9,828 nucleotides of DNA. Origin: Bifidobacterium breve (GTDB lineage Bacteria; Actinomycetota; Acidimicrobiia; Acidimicrobiales; Ilumatobacteraceae). The notes beneath the pieces are model-generated. The model searched no databases, had not been told where the DNA came from, and was given only the letters and a program-made list of their open reading frames with translations. How positions within the stretch are numbered: position 1 is the first letter of the stretch; the number at the start of each line of letters is the position of its first letter. The DNA lies in contig CALPPJ020000029.1 in NCBI GenBank assembly GCA_943325425.2, positions 1-9,828 of the forward strand, read 5' to 3'. This document shows positions 1-5,471 of this stretch, piece after piece. Position numbers and translations under genes: made by a program.

Positions 1-334
1 TCGGCAATGTCAAAGTTGTCTGGCGATCAGCACGCACAACATCAATAGGTTCATGCCCGACTACATCAGCACCATAGAGAAAGGCCGCTGAACGATGACT
101 AGCGATTGCCCCGTCGCCCGCCGCAGCGACTGCCGCCGCTATTAAACCTTTTGGATCCAGTGAACGACCGGTCTCTATTCCGATACCGGGCATCACTTCA
201 ACAAAAAATCCGTTGGCCCGCGCGGTGCGCCATGAGTGAGCAGAGTGTCCACTGGCGAGGACGACATCGCGATGAATGAGTTGATGCGGTCCAATTGCAA
301 GAGTCCGCAGAATGTCTGGAGTTAAACGAGCCAT
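1..334 (-). CDS. AbiEi/DUF559-type winged-helix protein, partial (C-terminus outside window)
   Basis: The ATG is at 334-332 and the reading frame stays open to the window edge, giving 111 visible residues. An in-frame TGA lies six codons upstream, so the start is close to correct; a TTG two codons earlier is possible. Residues about 11-50 look like the small winged-helix domain of AbiEi-like antitoxins (an HQLIHRDVVLASGHS helix pair, then a basic helix and a V-MPGIG turn). Residues 75-88 (GAIASHRSAAFLYG) are the signature that follows it in many actinobacterial proteins, which often end in a DUF559 Vsr-like nuclease domain. Whether that nuclease is present cannot be seen. No clear Shine-Dalgarno precedes the start. 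Proteins of this shape are numerous in actinobacteria and mostly of unknown role; a true type IV toxin-antitoxin function is not shown, and no AbiEii partner is visible. Confidence 0.7.
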   Translation of the reverse strand, partial: MARLTPDILRTLAIGPHQLIHRDVVLASGHSAHSWRTARANGFFVEVMPGIGIETGRSLDPKGLIAAAVAAAGDGAIASHRSAAFLYGADVVGHEPIDVVRADRQTTLTLP

Positions 335-375
335 GCACAACTGTGGGAATCAGCCCATCAGTTGCGGAATAGCAT

Positions 376-427
376 CGATCTGGTCTGGCGAAGTGGCAGA
401 AAACCTCAGTTAATTCCGACCAGATCG
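376..427. repeat. 10-bp perfect inverted repeat between two minus-strand genes
   Basis: CGATCTGGTC at 376-385 is the exact reverse complement of GACCAGATCG at 418-427, with 32 nt between the arms. The element starts just after the stop codon of the dehydrogenase gene and lies 42-93 nt upstream of the AbiEi-like start. It could be a long-loop terminator for the upstream operon, but neither strand has a T-tract after the arm. It could instead be an operator for the downstream winged-helix protein, since AbiEi-type proteins are known to bind inverted repeats in their own promoters. The repeat is seen directly; both roles are inference. Confidence 0.5.
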
Positions 428-428
428 C

Positions 429-1295
429 TTACTTTTTGCGGCGGCGTTGACGCTCCATCAAACTGCACCAGTCCCACTGGGCGCCACCCATTGCGGTGAC
501 TTCAGCAAGCATCTGGCCAACCATTGACGTCACTGGCAACGGCACATTCATTGACGCGGCCTCATCAAGCACAAGCCCGATGTCTTTACGCATCAACGTG
601 GTCGAGAATCCGTAGTTGTATTCACCGGCCAACATTTTCTCGGCGCGATTCGCCATCTGCCACGACGCCGATGAACCTTGCAACATCACATGAATCACTT
701 TTTGCACATCAAGCCCAGCGGTCTCGGCAAAGTCGAGACCTTCGGCCAATGCTTGGCACACACCAACAACACAAATCTGATTCGTCATCTTGGTGATTTG
801 CCCGGCTCCTGATTCGCCCATCAACGTGATGCGCGCGGCATAAGCCGACATCACCGTTTCAACTGATGCAAATGCTTTCTCGTCGCCACCAGCCATCACC
901 GTGAGCGTTCCATTGCGAGCACCATCAACACCACCAGAAACTGGCGCATCCAAAAACGCTGATCCAACGTCGGTAACTCGGGCCGCAACGCCTCGTGAAC
1001 CTTCGGCGGAGGTTGTTGAGTGATCAATCCACACTGTGCCCTTGGCTAGTTCGTTAACGATTCCATCGGCAACGGCGAACAATTCACGATCAGCGGGCAA
1101 CGACGTAATCACAAACTCGCAACCTTGAACTGCATCAGCGGGGCTGGCAACTGCTGCACCACCATTTTCGGCAACCCACTTGTCGGCCATACCCGGCACA
1201 ACATCACACACCACCACATCGTGGCCACCTTTGGCCAAGTGTGCGGCCATGTGCCAACCCATGCGGCCAATACCAATGAAAGCGATCTTGCTCAT
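429..1295 (-). CDS. 3-hydroxyisobutyrate dehydrogenase family protein (beta-hydroxyacid dehydrogenase)
   Basis: This 288-residue cytosolic NAD(P)-dependent dehydrogenase has the full length of its family. The Rossmann motif GIGRMG is at residues 8-13. The substrate-binding DAPVSGG segment is at 117-122, followed by GARNGTL. The catalytic lysine is K169 in GQITKMTNQ with N172 nearby, and the conserved KD pair is at 237-238. Family members oxidise 3-hydroxyisobutyrate (valine breakdown) or reduce tartronate semialdehyde; sequence inspection alone does not settle which. The start is well supported: CAGGAG lies 7 nt upstream (minus strand, 1303-1308), inside the end of the AA_synth gene, and the two genes overlap by ATGA, implying coupled translation. 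The very basic C-terminus (RQRRRKK) is a small oddity. Without other valine-pathway genes here, mmsB is not assigned firmly. Confidence 0.9.
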   Translation of the reverse strand: MSKIAFIGIGRMGWHMAAHLAKGGHDVVVCDVVPGMADKWVAENGGAAVASPADAVQGCEFVITSLPADRELFAVADGIVNELAKGTVWIDHSTTSAEGSRGVAARVTDVGSAFLDAPVSGGVDGARNGTLTVMAGGDEKAFASVETVMSAYAARITLMGESGAGQITKMTNQICVVGVCQALAEGLDFAETAGLDVQKVIHVMLQGSSASWQMANRAEKMLAGEYNYGFSTTLMRKDIGLVLDEAASMNVPLPVTSMVGQMLAEVTAMGGAQWDWCSLMERQRRRKK

Positions 1296-1891
1296 GCCGG
1301 AACTCCTGGCTTGCCGCGATCGGCCAATGTGAATCCGCCAGCGAGTCGAGCGTGCACTCGTCCACCTACACCCATGGCCAAGATCACCACCATCTCATCG
1401 GGCTTTGGTCCATCGGGAACACCCACTTCAATGGCGTCGTAATGACTGCCCACGTAACTCCAATCCATATGCGTGATCGGCACATCAAGACGTGCTCCCA
1501 TTCCCGCAACTTTTTTGGTGGACGGCACAATTGATGTTCCCTTACCGAGTGCCGCGCGCATGCCTCCGCCACCTGGAATATGCCACATCGCGCCATGCTC
1601 AATTTCGCCAGCCGAACCAACGATGATTCCTTTGCCGTATCCATCAATCTTCGACGCGTCTCCACCGAGGTGACCAATCAGAATGTTTCCGAGACGCTCA
1701 CCGAGTGCGCGCAGTTCATCAACCGCTGGGCTCAGATCATCGACATACTTGCCAACGTACGGATTAGTAACAACCGCGGCGACGGCACCCTTCATTGCAG
1801 GTGTCGCAGGAATAGGTCCATTGACCCCTGATGAATGATCGTGAAAAATCTCTTCAACAATCGTGACAATCTTGCGCACTTCGAACAACAT
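1292..1891 (-). CDS. AA_synth (DUF1185) family protein
   Basis: This 199-residue protein matches the AA_synth/DUF1185 family (Pfam PF06684) in length and motifs. It opens with RKIVTIVEEIFHD (residues 6-18), then a helical NPYVGKYVDDLSP segment (43-55), GYGKGIIVGSAGEIEHG (84-100), and a closing DVPITHMDW-YVGSHYDAIEVGVPDG region (136-161) ending in PDEMVVILAMGVGGRVHAR. The family has been linked to amino acid synthesis, but its enzymatic activity is poorly defined, so no reaction is assigned. The ATG is fixed by a strong Shine-Dalgarno, AGGGAG, 5 nt upstream (minus strand, 1897-1902). The gene overlaps the downstream dehydrogenase by 4 bp, suggesting both act on a related small hydroxy or keto acid. 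Upstream, only 23 nt separate it from the tRNA-Sec, with no terminator visible between. Confidence 0.85.
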   Translation of the reverse strand: MLFEVRKIVTIVEEIFHDHSSGVNGPIPATPAMKGAVAAVVTNPYVGKYVDDLSPAVDELRALGERLGNILIGHLGGDASKIDGYGKGIIVGSAGEIEHGAMWHIPGGGGMRAALGKGTSIVPSTKKVAGMGARLDVPITHMDWSYVGSHYDAIEVGVPDGPKPDEMVVILAMGVGGRVHARLAGGFTLADRGKPGVPA

Positions 1892-1896
1892 GTTCT

Positions 1897-1902
1897 CTCC
1901 CT
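1897..1902 (-). promoter_or_regulatory. Ribosome binding site of the AA_synth gene
   Basis: AGGGAG on the minus strand, 5 nt before the ATG at 1891. It sits within the 23-nt gap between the tRNA-Sec CCA end and the start codon. The gap therefore holds a translation signal and leaves no room for a separate promoter or an intrinsic terminator. Confidence 0.75.
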
Positions 1903-1914
1903 AGAAAATTGATA

Positions 1915-2010
1915 TGGCGGAGGTGGACGGGAATCGAACCCGCCGGACGAGGTTCACTCGTCCCAACCGCTTTGAAGGCGGCGGAGCCCACCAGGTACCC
2001 GGACACCTCC
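1915..2010 (-). tRNA. selC: tRNA-Sec (anticodon UCA), CCA encoded
   Basis: This 96-nt tRNA reads a UGA codon as selenocysteine; with SelA, SelB and SelD (not in the window) it delivers Sec to selenoproteins. The minus strand opens with GGAGGTG, which pairs with CACCTCC before discriminator G1918 and an encoded CCA (1917-1915). The anticodon loop CTTCAAA spans 1977-1971 with TCA at 1975-1973, closed by CCGC/GCGG plus a G-T pair. The variable arm is the long class II type: GGACGAG and CTCGTCC pair perfectly around a 5-nt loop. The T arm has a GCGGG/CCCGT stem and the loop TTCGATT. Length, UCA anticodon and arm shape together make the call secure and exclude tRNA-Ser or tRNA-Leu. Oddities are an eighth acceptor position that is T opposite C, and a D arm (around GGGTACC-TGGT-GGGCTCC) that pairs only with two internal mismatches. 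Confidence 0.95.
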
Positions 2011-2037
2011 ACTATTTAGGGTAGCCACCCCAATCGT

Positions 2038-2053
2038 TGTGAACGTGCTCACA
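2038..2053. promoter_or_regulatory. CRP/GlxR-type operator, perfect TGTGA-N6-TCACA
   Basis: TGTGA at 2038-2042 and TCACA at 2049-2053 form a perfect palindrome with a 6-nt spacer (ACGTGC). This is the core consensus recognised by cAMP-receptor-protein relatives, including GlxR and Crp of actinobacteria. Its centre is about 39 bp before the TadZ-like ATG and about 35 bp before the tRNA-Sec 5' end, so one bound regulator could affect both directions. The match is seen in the sequence; binding and the sign of regulation are inference. Confidence 0.55.
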
Positions 2054-2076
2054 CTTCCCCGTCACATCAATTTTGC

Positions 2077-2080
2077 GGAG
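2077..2080 (+). promoter_or_regulatory. Ribosome binding site choosing the TadZ-like start
   Basis: GGAG lies 4 nt before the ATG at 2085. An in-frame TTG at 2073 would place this motif inside the gene with nothing comparable ahead of it, so the ATG is the preferred start. Confidence 0.5.
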
Positions 2081-2084
2081 TTTT

Positions 2085-2744
2085 ATGTTCACCATTTTCT
2101 CGTCACCAAAGGGTGGCTCCGGTACGTCAGTCGCAGCCGCCAGTTTGGCAATCGTGAGTTCATCCACAACTCGCACACTTTTGGTTGATCTCGCCGGAGA
2201 TCAGGCCGCGATTTTGGGTCTCCCAGAACCTCCTATTGGTCTCAGCGACTGGGTCAATGAAATGACTCATCACAACTTTGATGAAATTCTCATTGACTGC
2301 GATAACAACCTCTTTCTTGCGCCATCGGGCAGTTTTGATTTTGACATTCTGACCGTCAACGCTTGGAAGAATCTTTCGCAAGCCCTCGCACGCAAAGTTG
2401 ACGATGGATTTAACATCATCATCGACTTTGGCACCGAAGAGATGCCTCTTGCACTCAACAGATTTCCTCATCAGCACTACATCGTGACTCGACCTTGCTA
2501 TTTGTCACTTCGCCGCGCCGTCAATCTTGAAAAATCATTTTCGGGTGTCGTCGTGATTCACGAACCTGATCGAGTTTTGACAACTAGCGATATTGAGTCA
2601 GTACTGAAGTTGAAATGTGTCGCTGAAGTTCCGTACTCCCGAGAAATTTCTCGTCGAGTCGACTCTGGTCTTTTGAAGTCACGCTTACCCATGTCACTTC
2701 AAACCGCCCTCACGCCTCTCGTACAACTTGACGTCAATTTATGA
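2085..2744 (+). CDS. TadZ/CpaE-like MinD-family ATPase of the Tad cluster
   Basis: This 219-residue protein looks like the MinD/ParA-fold ATPase that places or nucleates Tad pilus assembly at the cytoplasmic membrane. The N-terminus is a P-loop variant, SPKGGSGTS (residues 7-15). It keeps the signature lysine K9 but has Thr instead of the usual second lysine of GKT/S. A switch-like segment TLLVDLAGDQ follows near 31-40, and a Walker-B-like NIIIDFG is in the middle of the protein. Deviant P-loops are known in the TadZ and actinobacterial CpaE-like families, which supports the call. It has no separate receiver domain, unlike some CpaE proteins. Its stop overlaps the TadA start by 4 bp (ATGA), so the pair is translationally coupled. 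A TTG at 2073 is the alternative start. A generic MinD-like protein is the competing call, but the neighbours argue for TadZ. Confidence 0.8.
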   Translation: MFTIFSSPKGGSGTSVAAASLAIVSSSTTRTLLVDLAGDQAAILGLPEPPIGLSDWVNEMTHHNFDEILIDCDNNLFLAPSGSFDFDILTVNAWKNLSQALARKVDDGFNIIIDFGTEEMPLALNRFPHQHYIVTRPCYLSLRRAVNLEKSFSGVVVIHEPDRVLTTSDIESVLKLKCVAEVPYSREISRRVDSGLLKSRLPMSLQTALTPLVQLDVNL

Positions 2745-3709
2745 AAGCACAGCTACTACCACCACAACTGCATGAATATTTCGCTGACTCAACCGTGACC
2801 GACATCTTGGTTAATCAATCAACTGAGGTGTGGATTGAACGTCACGGAATATTGGAAAGGGGCAATGACCTTCAACCGGGTCAAATTGAAATCGCACTTG
2901 AACGCATTCTGACTCCGCTGGGACGACGACTTGATCGCCTCTCGCCCATTGTTGATGCGCGGCTGCCCGACGGAACCAGAGTGTGTGCGGTTATTCATCC
3001 AATTGCTGTTCATGGCACCACTGCGGCGTTTCGACTCTTCCGACAGGAGGTCTTCGCACTCAATGAATTCTGCGAAGATTCCAACCAACAATTTCTTCAC
3101 GAAGCGCTTCTCGAACTTTCTCAATCGCAACACAATATTTTGATCACGGGTGCAACCGGTTCAGGAAAAACTTGTCTGGTTTCTTCATTAGTTTCAGATC
3201 ACAGTGGCCAGACATCGACCCCAAGCGAACGCATTATCGTCATTGAAGACACCCATGAATTGGTGATCTCACATCCACATACCGTGCGACTTGAAGCTCG
3301 CAATGCCACTGCCGAAGGCCGTGGCCACATTTCGCTCGATGATCTTTTGCGCTCGGCTCTTCGTCTGCGACCTGATCGTCTGATCGTTGGAGAAGTTCGC
3401 GGTCTAGAGGCTCTGACCCTCGTTCAAGCAATGAATACTGGTCATTCGCGCTGCTTAGCAACGATGCATGCCAACTCAGCATTGGACGGATTACACCGGC
3501 TTGACCTTCTCACCATGCAGGCAGCACCAGGTTGGACACTGCAAGATGCCCGCCACATGGTTGATTCGGCGATTGATGTTGTGATTCATATGAGCCGTCG
3601 ACCCTATGGAAAACGCTTGGTCACTCAAATCGCCAAGGTCATCTCGTCGCCGCCCACCGAATCACATCCACCCCGTCTGCAATACATCTTTCGCCACCAT
3701 GATTCGTAA
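2741..3709 (+). CDS. tadA: TadA/CpaF-type pilus assembly ATPase
   Basis: This 322-residue secretion ATPase powers assembly of the Tad/Flp filament from the cytoplasmic face. The N-terminal domain contains DILVNQSTEVWIERHG (21-36) and DARLPDGTRV (72-81), typical of CpaF. The ATPase core follows in order: Walker A GATGSGKT at 137-144, the acidic box IVIEDTHEL at 166-173, Walker B RLIVGEVRG at 213-221, and the His box ATMHANSA at 240-247. Arginine-rich LRLRPDR precedes Walker B as expected. It is shorter than many CpaF proteins, mainly because the N-terminal extension is missing, while the catalytic parts are intact. It starts within the TadZ stop (ATGA) and overlaps the TadB start by 11 bp. A type II secretion or type IV pilus ATPase is unlikely given this motif set and the TadB/TadC neighbours. 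Confidence 0.93.
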   Translation: MKAQLLPPQLHEYFADSTVTDILVNQSTEVWIERHGILERGNDLQPGQIEIALERILTPLGRRLDRLSPIVDARLPDGTRVCAVIHPIAVHGTTAAFRLFRQEVFALNEFCEDSNQQFLHEALLELSQSQHNILITGATGSGKTCLVSSLVSDHSGQTSTPSERIIVIEDTHELVISHPHTVRLEARNATAEGRGHISLDDLLRSALRLRPDRLIVGEVRGLEALTLVQAMNTGHSRCLATMHANSALDGLHRLDLLTMQAAPGWTLQDARHMVDSAIDVVIHMSRRPYGKRLVTQIAKVISSPPTESHPPRLQYIFRHHDS

Positions 3710-4304
3710 ATTTCAGATGCCTCGCTTATTCGCCCGTCGACAAGCGAGGCGACGCCTTTTGCAAGTCGACCTCTACGGGAACGACAATCTCATTGATGCC
3801 TTGTCAACGATGAGCCGCCACACTCGCTCAGGATTATCGCTCGCTGCTTCCTTACAGATTTCTGTATCCGCACATCCGTGCGATCTGCTCGTTCAACTAC
3901 ACAACTTAGTTACGCGCGGTTTCTCACTTGGAAATGCCTGCCGCAAGATCCTTGATGCTCTACCGGAGTCAAAAGCAAACAGTGACTGCATCATGGTGTT
4001 GCATGTGATTGCTCTTGCAAATGAAGTGGGCGGAGATGTTGCACAGCAGATTGACGCACTCGTTGACACGCTTGTTGATCGATCGCAAGCAAAGCTTGAA
4101 CGACAAACTCAGGCCGCAACGGCTACCGCATCGATGCGGCTCATCACATGGTTGCCCGTCATCTGCGGAGCATGGATTGTGAGCGATAGTCCCGCAATTC
4201 GACAGGTGCTACTTGCCACTCCACTCGGATGGGCCTGCCTCACGATTGGAGTTGGTCTGAACTTTCTCGGCCGCACGTGGACAAATCGATTGGTGTACTC
4301 GTGA
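3699..4304 (+). CDS. tadB: TadB-like inner-membrane platform protein
   Basis: This 201-residue protein carries a T2SSF (GspF) domain. Helical segments include DALSTMSRHTRSGLSLAASLQ (about 33-53) and the diagnostic ALANEVGGDVAQQIDALVDTL (106-125). Two membrane segments follow, about 147-163 and 168-190. TadB and TadC together form the membrane platform that couples TadA to pilin movement. The ATG at 3699 gives an 11-bp overlap with tadA; an in-frame ATG at 3717 is the alternative, and neither has a clear Shine-Dalgarno. Longer upstream extensions of this frame lie entirely within tadA and are not credible. The protein is short for the family, having lost the N-terminal membrane part that many TadB proteins carry. 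Its TGA overlaps the tadC GTG by 4 bp. Confidence 0.85.
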   Translation: MIRKFQMPRLFARRQARRRLLQVDLYGNDNLIDALSTMSRHTRSGLSLAASLQISVSAHPCDLLVQLHNLVTRGFSLGNACRKILDALPESKANSDCIMVLHVIALANEVGGDVAQQIDALVDTLVDRSQAKLERQTQAATATASMRLITWLPVICGAWIVSDSPAIRQVLLATPLGWACLTIGVGLNFLGRTWTNRLVYS

Positions 4305-4831
4305 TCATCGTCTTTGGTCTCATCGCTATATTTTTCTTGTGGAGACGAGCCAAGAAGCGTTTAGTTGAACGTCAAGATCAAGCTGTAACCGACGCATTTC
4401 CCGACTGCATTGACCTCTTTAGTGCCGCCCTTCGCGCCGGCTATTCACCTGCGCAGGGAATCAGTTTTCTTGGTCAACATGCGCCGCAAATTCTGCGGCT
4501 GCATTTCATTGCTGCGACACGGCGAATTGATGAAGGTGAGAGATTCTCTGAGGCAATGCGACAACTTCAAAGCGAAATCGGCCCAGTGAGCCAACCAATG
4601 TGTGAAGTTCTCATCGCCGGCGACCGACTCGGAATTCCAGTTGAAAACTTACTGTTTCAGCTCGGCAGTGAAGCCCGCACCAATCGACGTCGACGTGCCG
4701 AAACTCAGGCCCGCCAACTTCCCATACAACTTTCTCTTCCCCTCGTGATGTGCACTCTTCCGTCGTTCATCATTCTGATTATCGTGCCCACCATTGCTGG
4801 CACCCTTTCGCAACTCAACATCACTGTGTGA
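4301..4831 (+). CDS. tadC: TadC-like inner-membrane platform protein
   Basis: This 176-residue protein has one N-terminal membrane segment (about 2-14), a cytoplasmic T2SSF helical domain, and a C-terminal membrane segment. The T2SSF domain contains DAFPDCIDLFSAALRAGYSP at 31-50 and CEVLIAGDRLGIPVENLL at 101-118. The basic RRRRAETQARQLPIQLSLPLV run (129-149) followed by a hydrophobic CTLPSFIILIIVP stretch is characteristic of TadC. GTG at 4301 is chosen because it overlaps the tadB stop as GTGA and begins right at the first membrane segment; extensions upstream only read through tadB out of frame. It should pair with TadB as the assembly platform. The protein is compact, as is the whole cluster. 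Confidence 0.87.
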   Translation: MIIVFGLIAIFFLWRRAKKRLVERQDQAVTDAFPDCIDLFSAALRAGYSPAQGISFLGQHAPQILRLHFIAATRRIDEGERFSEAMRQLQSEIGPVSQPMCEVLIAGDRLGIPVENLLFQLGSEARTNRRRRAETQARQLPIQLSLPLVMCTLPSFIILIIVPTIAGTLSQLNITV

Positions 4832-4851
4832 GTGCATTCGCAGCTTTTCCG

Positions 4852-4856
4852 AAAGG
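4852..4856 (+). promoter_or_regulatory. Ribosome binding site of the Flp-type pilin
   Basis: AAAGG (within GAAAGG) lies 7 nt before the ATG at 4864. It is one of the clearest plus-strand Shine-Dalgarno signals in the Tad cluster, where most genes rely on overlap coupling. That fits a pilin needed in excess over the assembly machinery, and it shows that upstream extension of this frame into tadC is spurious. Confidence 0.65.
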
Positions 4857-4863
4857 TATTCCT

Positions 4864-5091
4864 ATGGTGCAACTATCACGACGTATCTATATCTATTTTC
4901 TGACGCTCACCAAACCAGTTGATACAGATCGCGACTCTGGACAAGCCACATCCGAATACGCACTGGTCATGCTCGCAGCCGCGCTCATTGCTCTCTTGGT
5001 GATCGCCTGGGCCACTGGTGGCGGTGGTGCGGGAAAGATTGGCCAACTCTTTGATCGGGTGATCGACAGTGTCACCGCGAAACTTCCATAA
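4864..5091 (+). CDS. Flp-type (DUF4244-like) major pilin precursor
   Basis: This 75-residue protein has the layout of a Tad prepilin. A basic N-terminus and short leader end in DSG at 24-26. The mature part starts QATSEYALVMLAAALIALL with Glu at +5 (E31), then a hydrophobic helix to about residue 50, and a TGGGGAG linker leading to a short amphipathic tail. The predicted prepilin peptidase cut is between G26 and Q27. The family resemblance is to actinobacterial Flp/DUF4244 proteins. It should be the filament subunit moved by TadA-TadB-TadC. It follows tadC by 32 nt with its own ribosome binding site, and its 3' end overlaps the TadE-like gene by 23 bp. No prepilin peptidase gene is present in the window, so processing must rely on one encoded elsewhere. 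Confidence 0.85.
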   Translation: MVQLSRRIYIYFLTLTKPVDTDRDSGQATSEYALVMLAAALIALLVIAWATGGGGAGKIGQLFDRVIDSVTAKLP

Positions 5092-5467
5092 ATCTCCAAT
5101 TCATAGAGGACGTGATCGGGGGCAATCAACAGTTGAGTTCGTCTTAACTCTGCCCCTGATCATGATCGCCGTCTTACTCATCGCTCAATTCTTGGTGGTC
5201 GTCATCACCCAAGTTCAGGTTGTCAATGCCACACGCAATGCGGTTCGAGCAGCCGCCGTTGCTCAAGACCCCGCGATTGCTGCCAAGAGCGCCGCTCTAT
5301 TTTCTTTTGGTCGCGACATCAACGTTGATACCAAAGTCACTCAACGTTGGGTCACTGTCACAGCAACGTACGAGCTGAACACTGACCTTCCGTTAGTCGG
5401 TCGACTCGTACCCGACCTCACCCTTTCTTCCGACTTTTCAATGCTTCTGGAACCGCCGATAGGTTGA
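5069..5467 (+). CDS. tadE: TadE-like pseudopilin
   Basis: This 132-residue protein has a class III prepilin-like N-terminus: a basic leader ending HRGRDRG (12-18), then QSTVEFVLTLPL with Glu at +5 (E23) and a membrane helix to about residue 47. The outer part contains QVVNATRNAVRAAAV, a hallmark of TadE/TadG proteins, and a beta-rich C-terminus. TadE pseudopilins are thought to prime or cap the filament, and they are processed by the same peptidase as the pilin. The only sensible start is GTG at 5069, inside the pilin gene and 23 bp before its stop; no ATG is available before the hydrophobic segment. No strong Shine-Dalgarno is seen, so coupled translation is likely. A partner TadG/TadF protein is not present here. 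Confidence 0.85.
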   Translation: MSPRNFHKSPIHRGRDRGQSTVEFVLTLPLIMIAVLLIAQFLVVVITQVQVVNATRNAVRAAAVAQDPAIAAKSAALFSFGRDINVDTKVTQRWVTVTATYELNTDLPLVGRLVPDLTLSSDFSMLLEPPIG

Positions 5468-5471
5468 CGAG

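Larger units (their letters stand above)
2011..2084. promoter_or_regulatory. Divergent intergenic region between tRNA-Sec and the Tad cluster
   Basis: These 74 bp must hold the promoter of the tRNA-Sec unit (minus strand) and that of the Tad operon (plus strand). On the minus strand, TACCCT at 2023-2018 could be a -10 box about 7 nt before the tRNA 5' end, but no good -35 lies at the right distance. On the plus strand, TTGTGA at 2037-2042 could serve as a -35, but the expected -10 position is poor. The one strong element is the CRP-type palindrome listed separately. Confidence 0.4.

Noticed and set aside
1125..1442. Plus-strand open frames opposite the dehydrogenase and AA_synth genes
   Set aside because: They lie antisense to two genes with clear family motifs and ribosome sites, and their translations show His/Thr-rich shadow composition with no recognisable domain.
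429..2010. Genomic island integrated at the tRNA gene
   Set aside because: No integrase, no repeat of the tRNA 3' end and no composition shift is visible; the flanking genes look like ordinary chromosomal genes.
3606..3698. N-terminal extension of tadB into tadA
   Set aside because: The extension lies wholly within tadA in another frame, is low-complexity basic sequence, and an ATG at 3699 gives a normal junction.
4750..4863. N-terminal extension of the pilin into tadC
   Set aside because: The added His-rich segment overlaps the conserved end of tadC, and a good Shine-Dalgarno precedes the ATG at 4864.
2085..5467. Selenoprotein with an in-frame TGA, prompted by the tRNA-Sec
   Set aside because: TGA stops of the genes here were considered. 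For tadE, read-through gives only a short tail before another stop, and none of the proteins is of a known selenoprotein family or looks truncated at its end.
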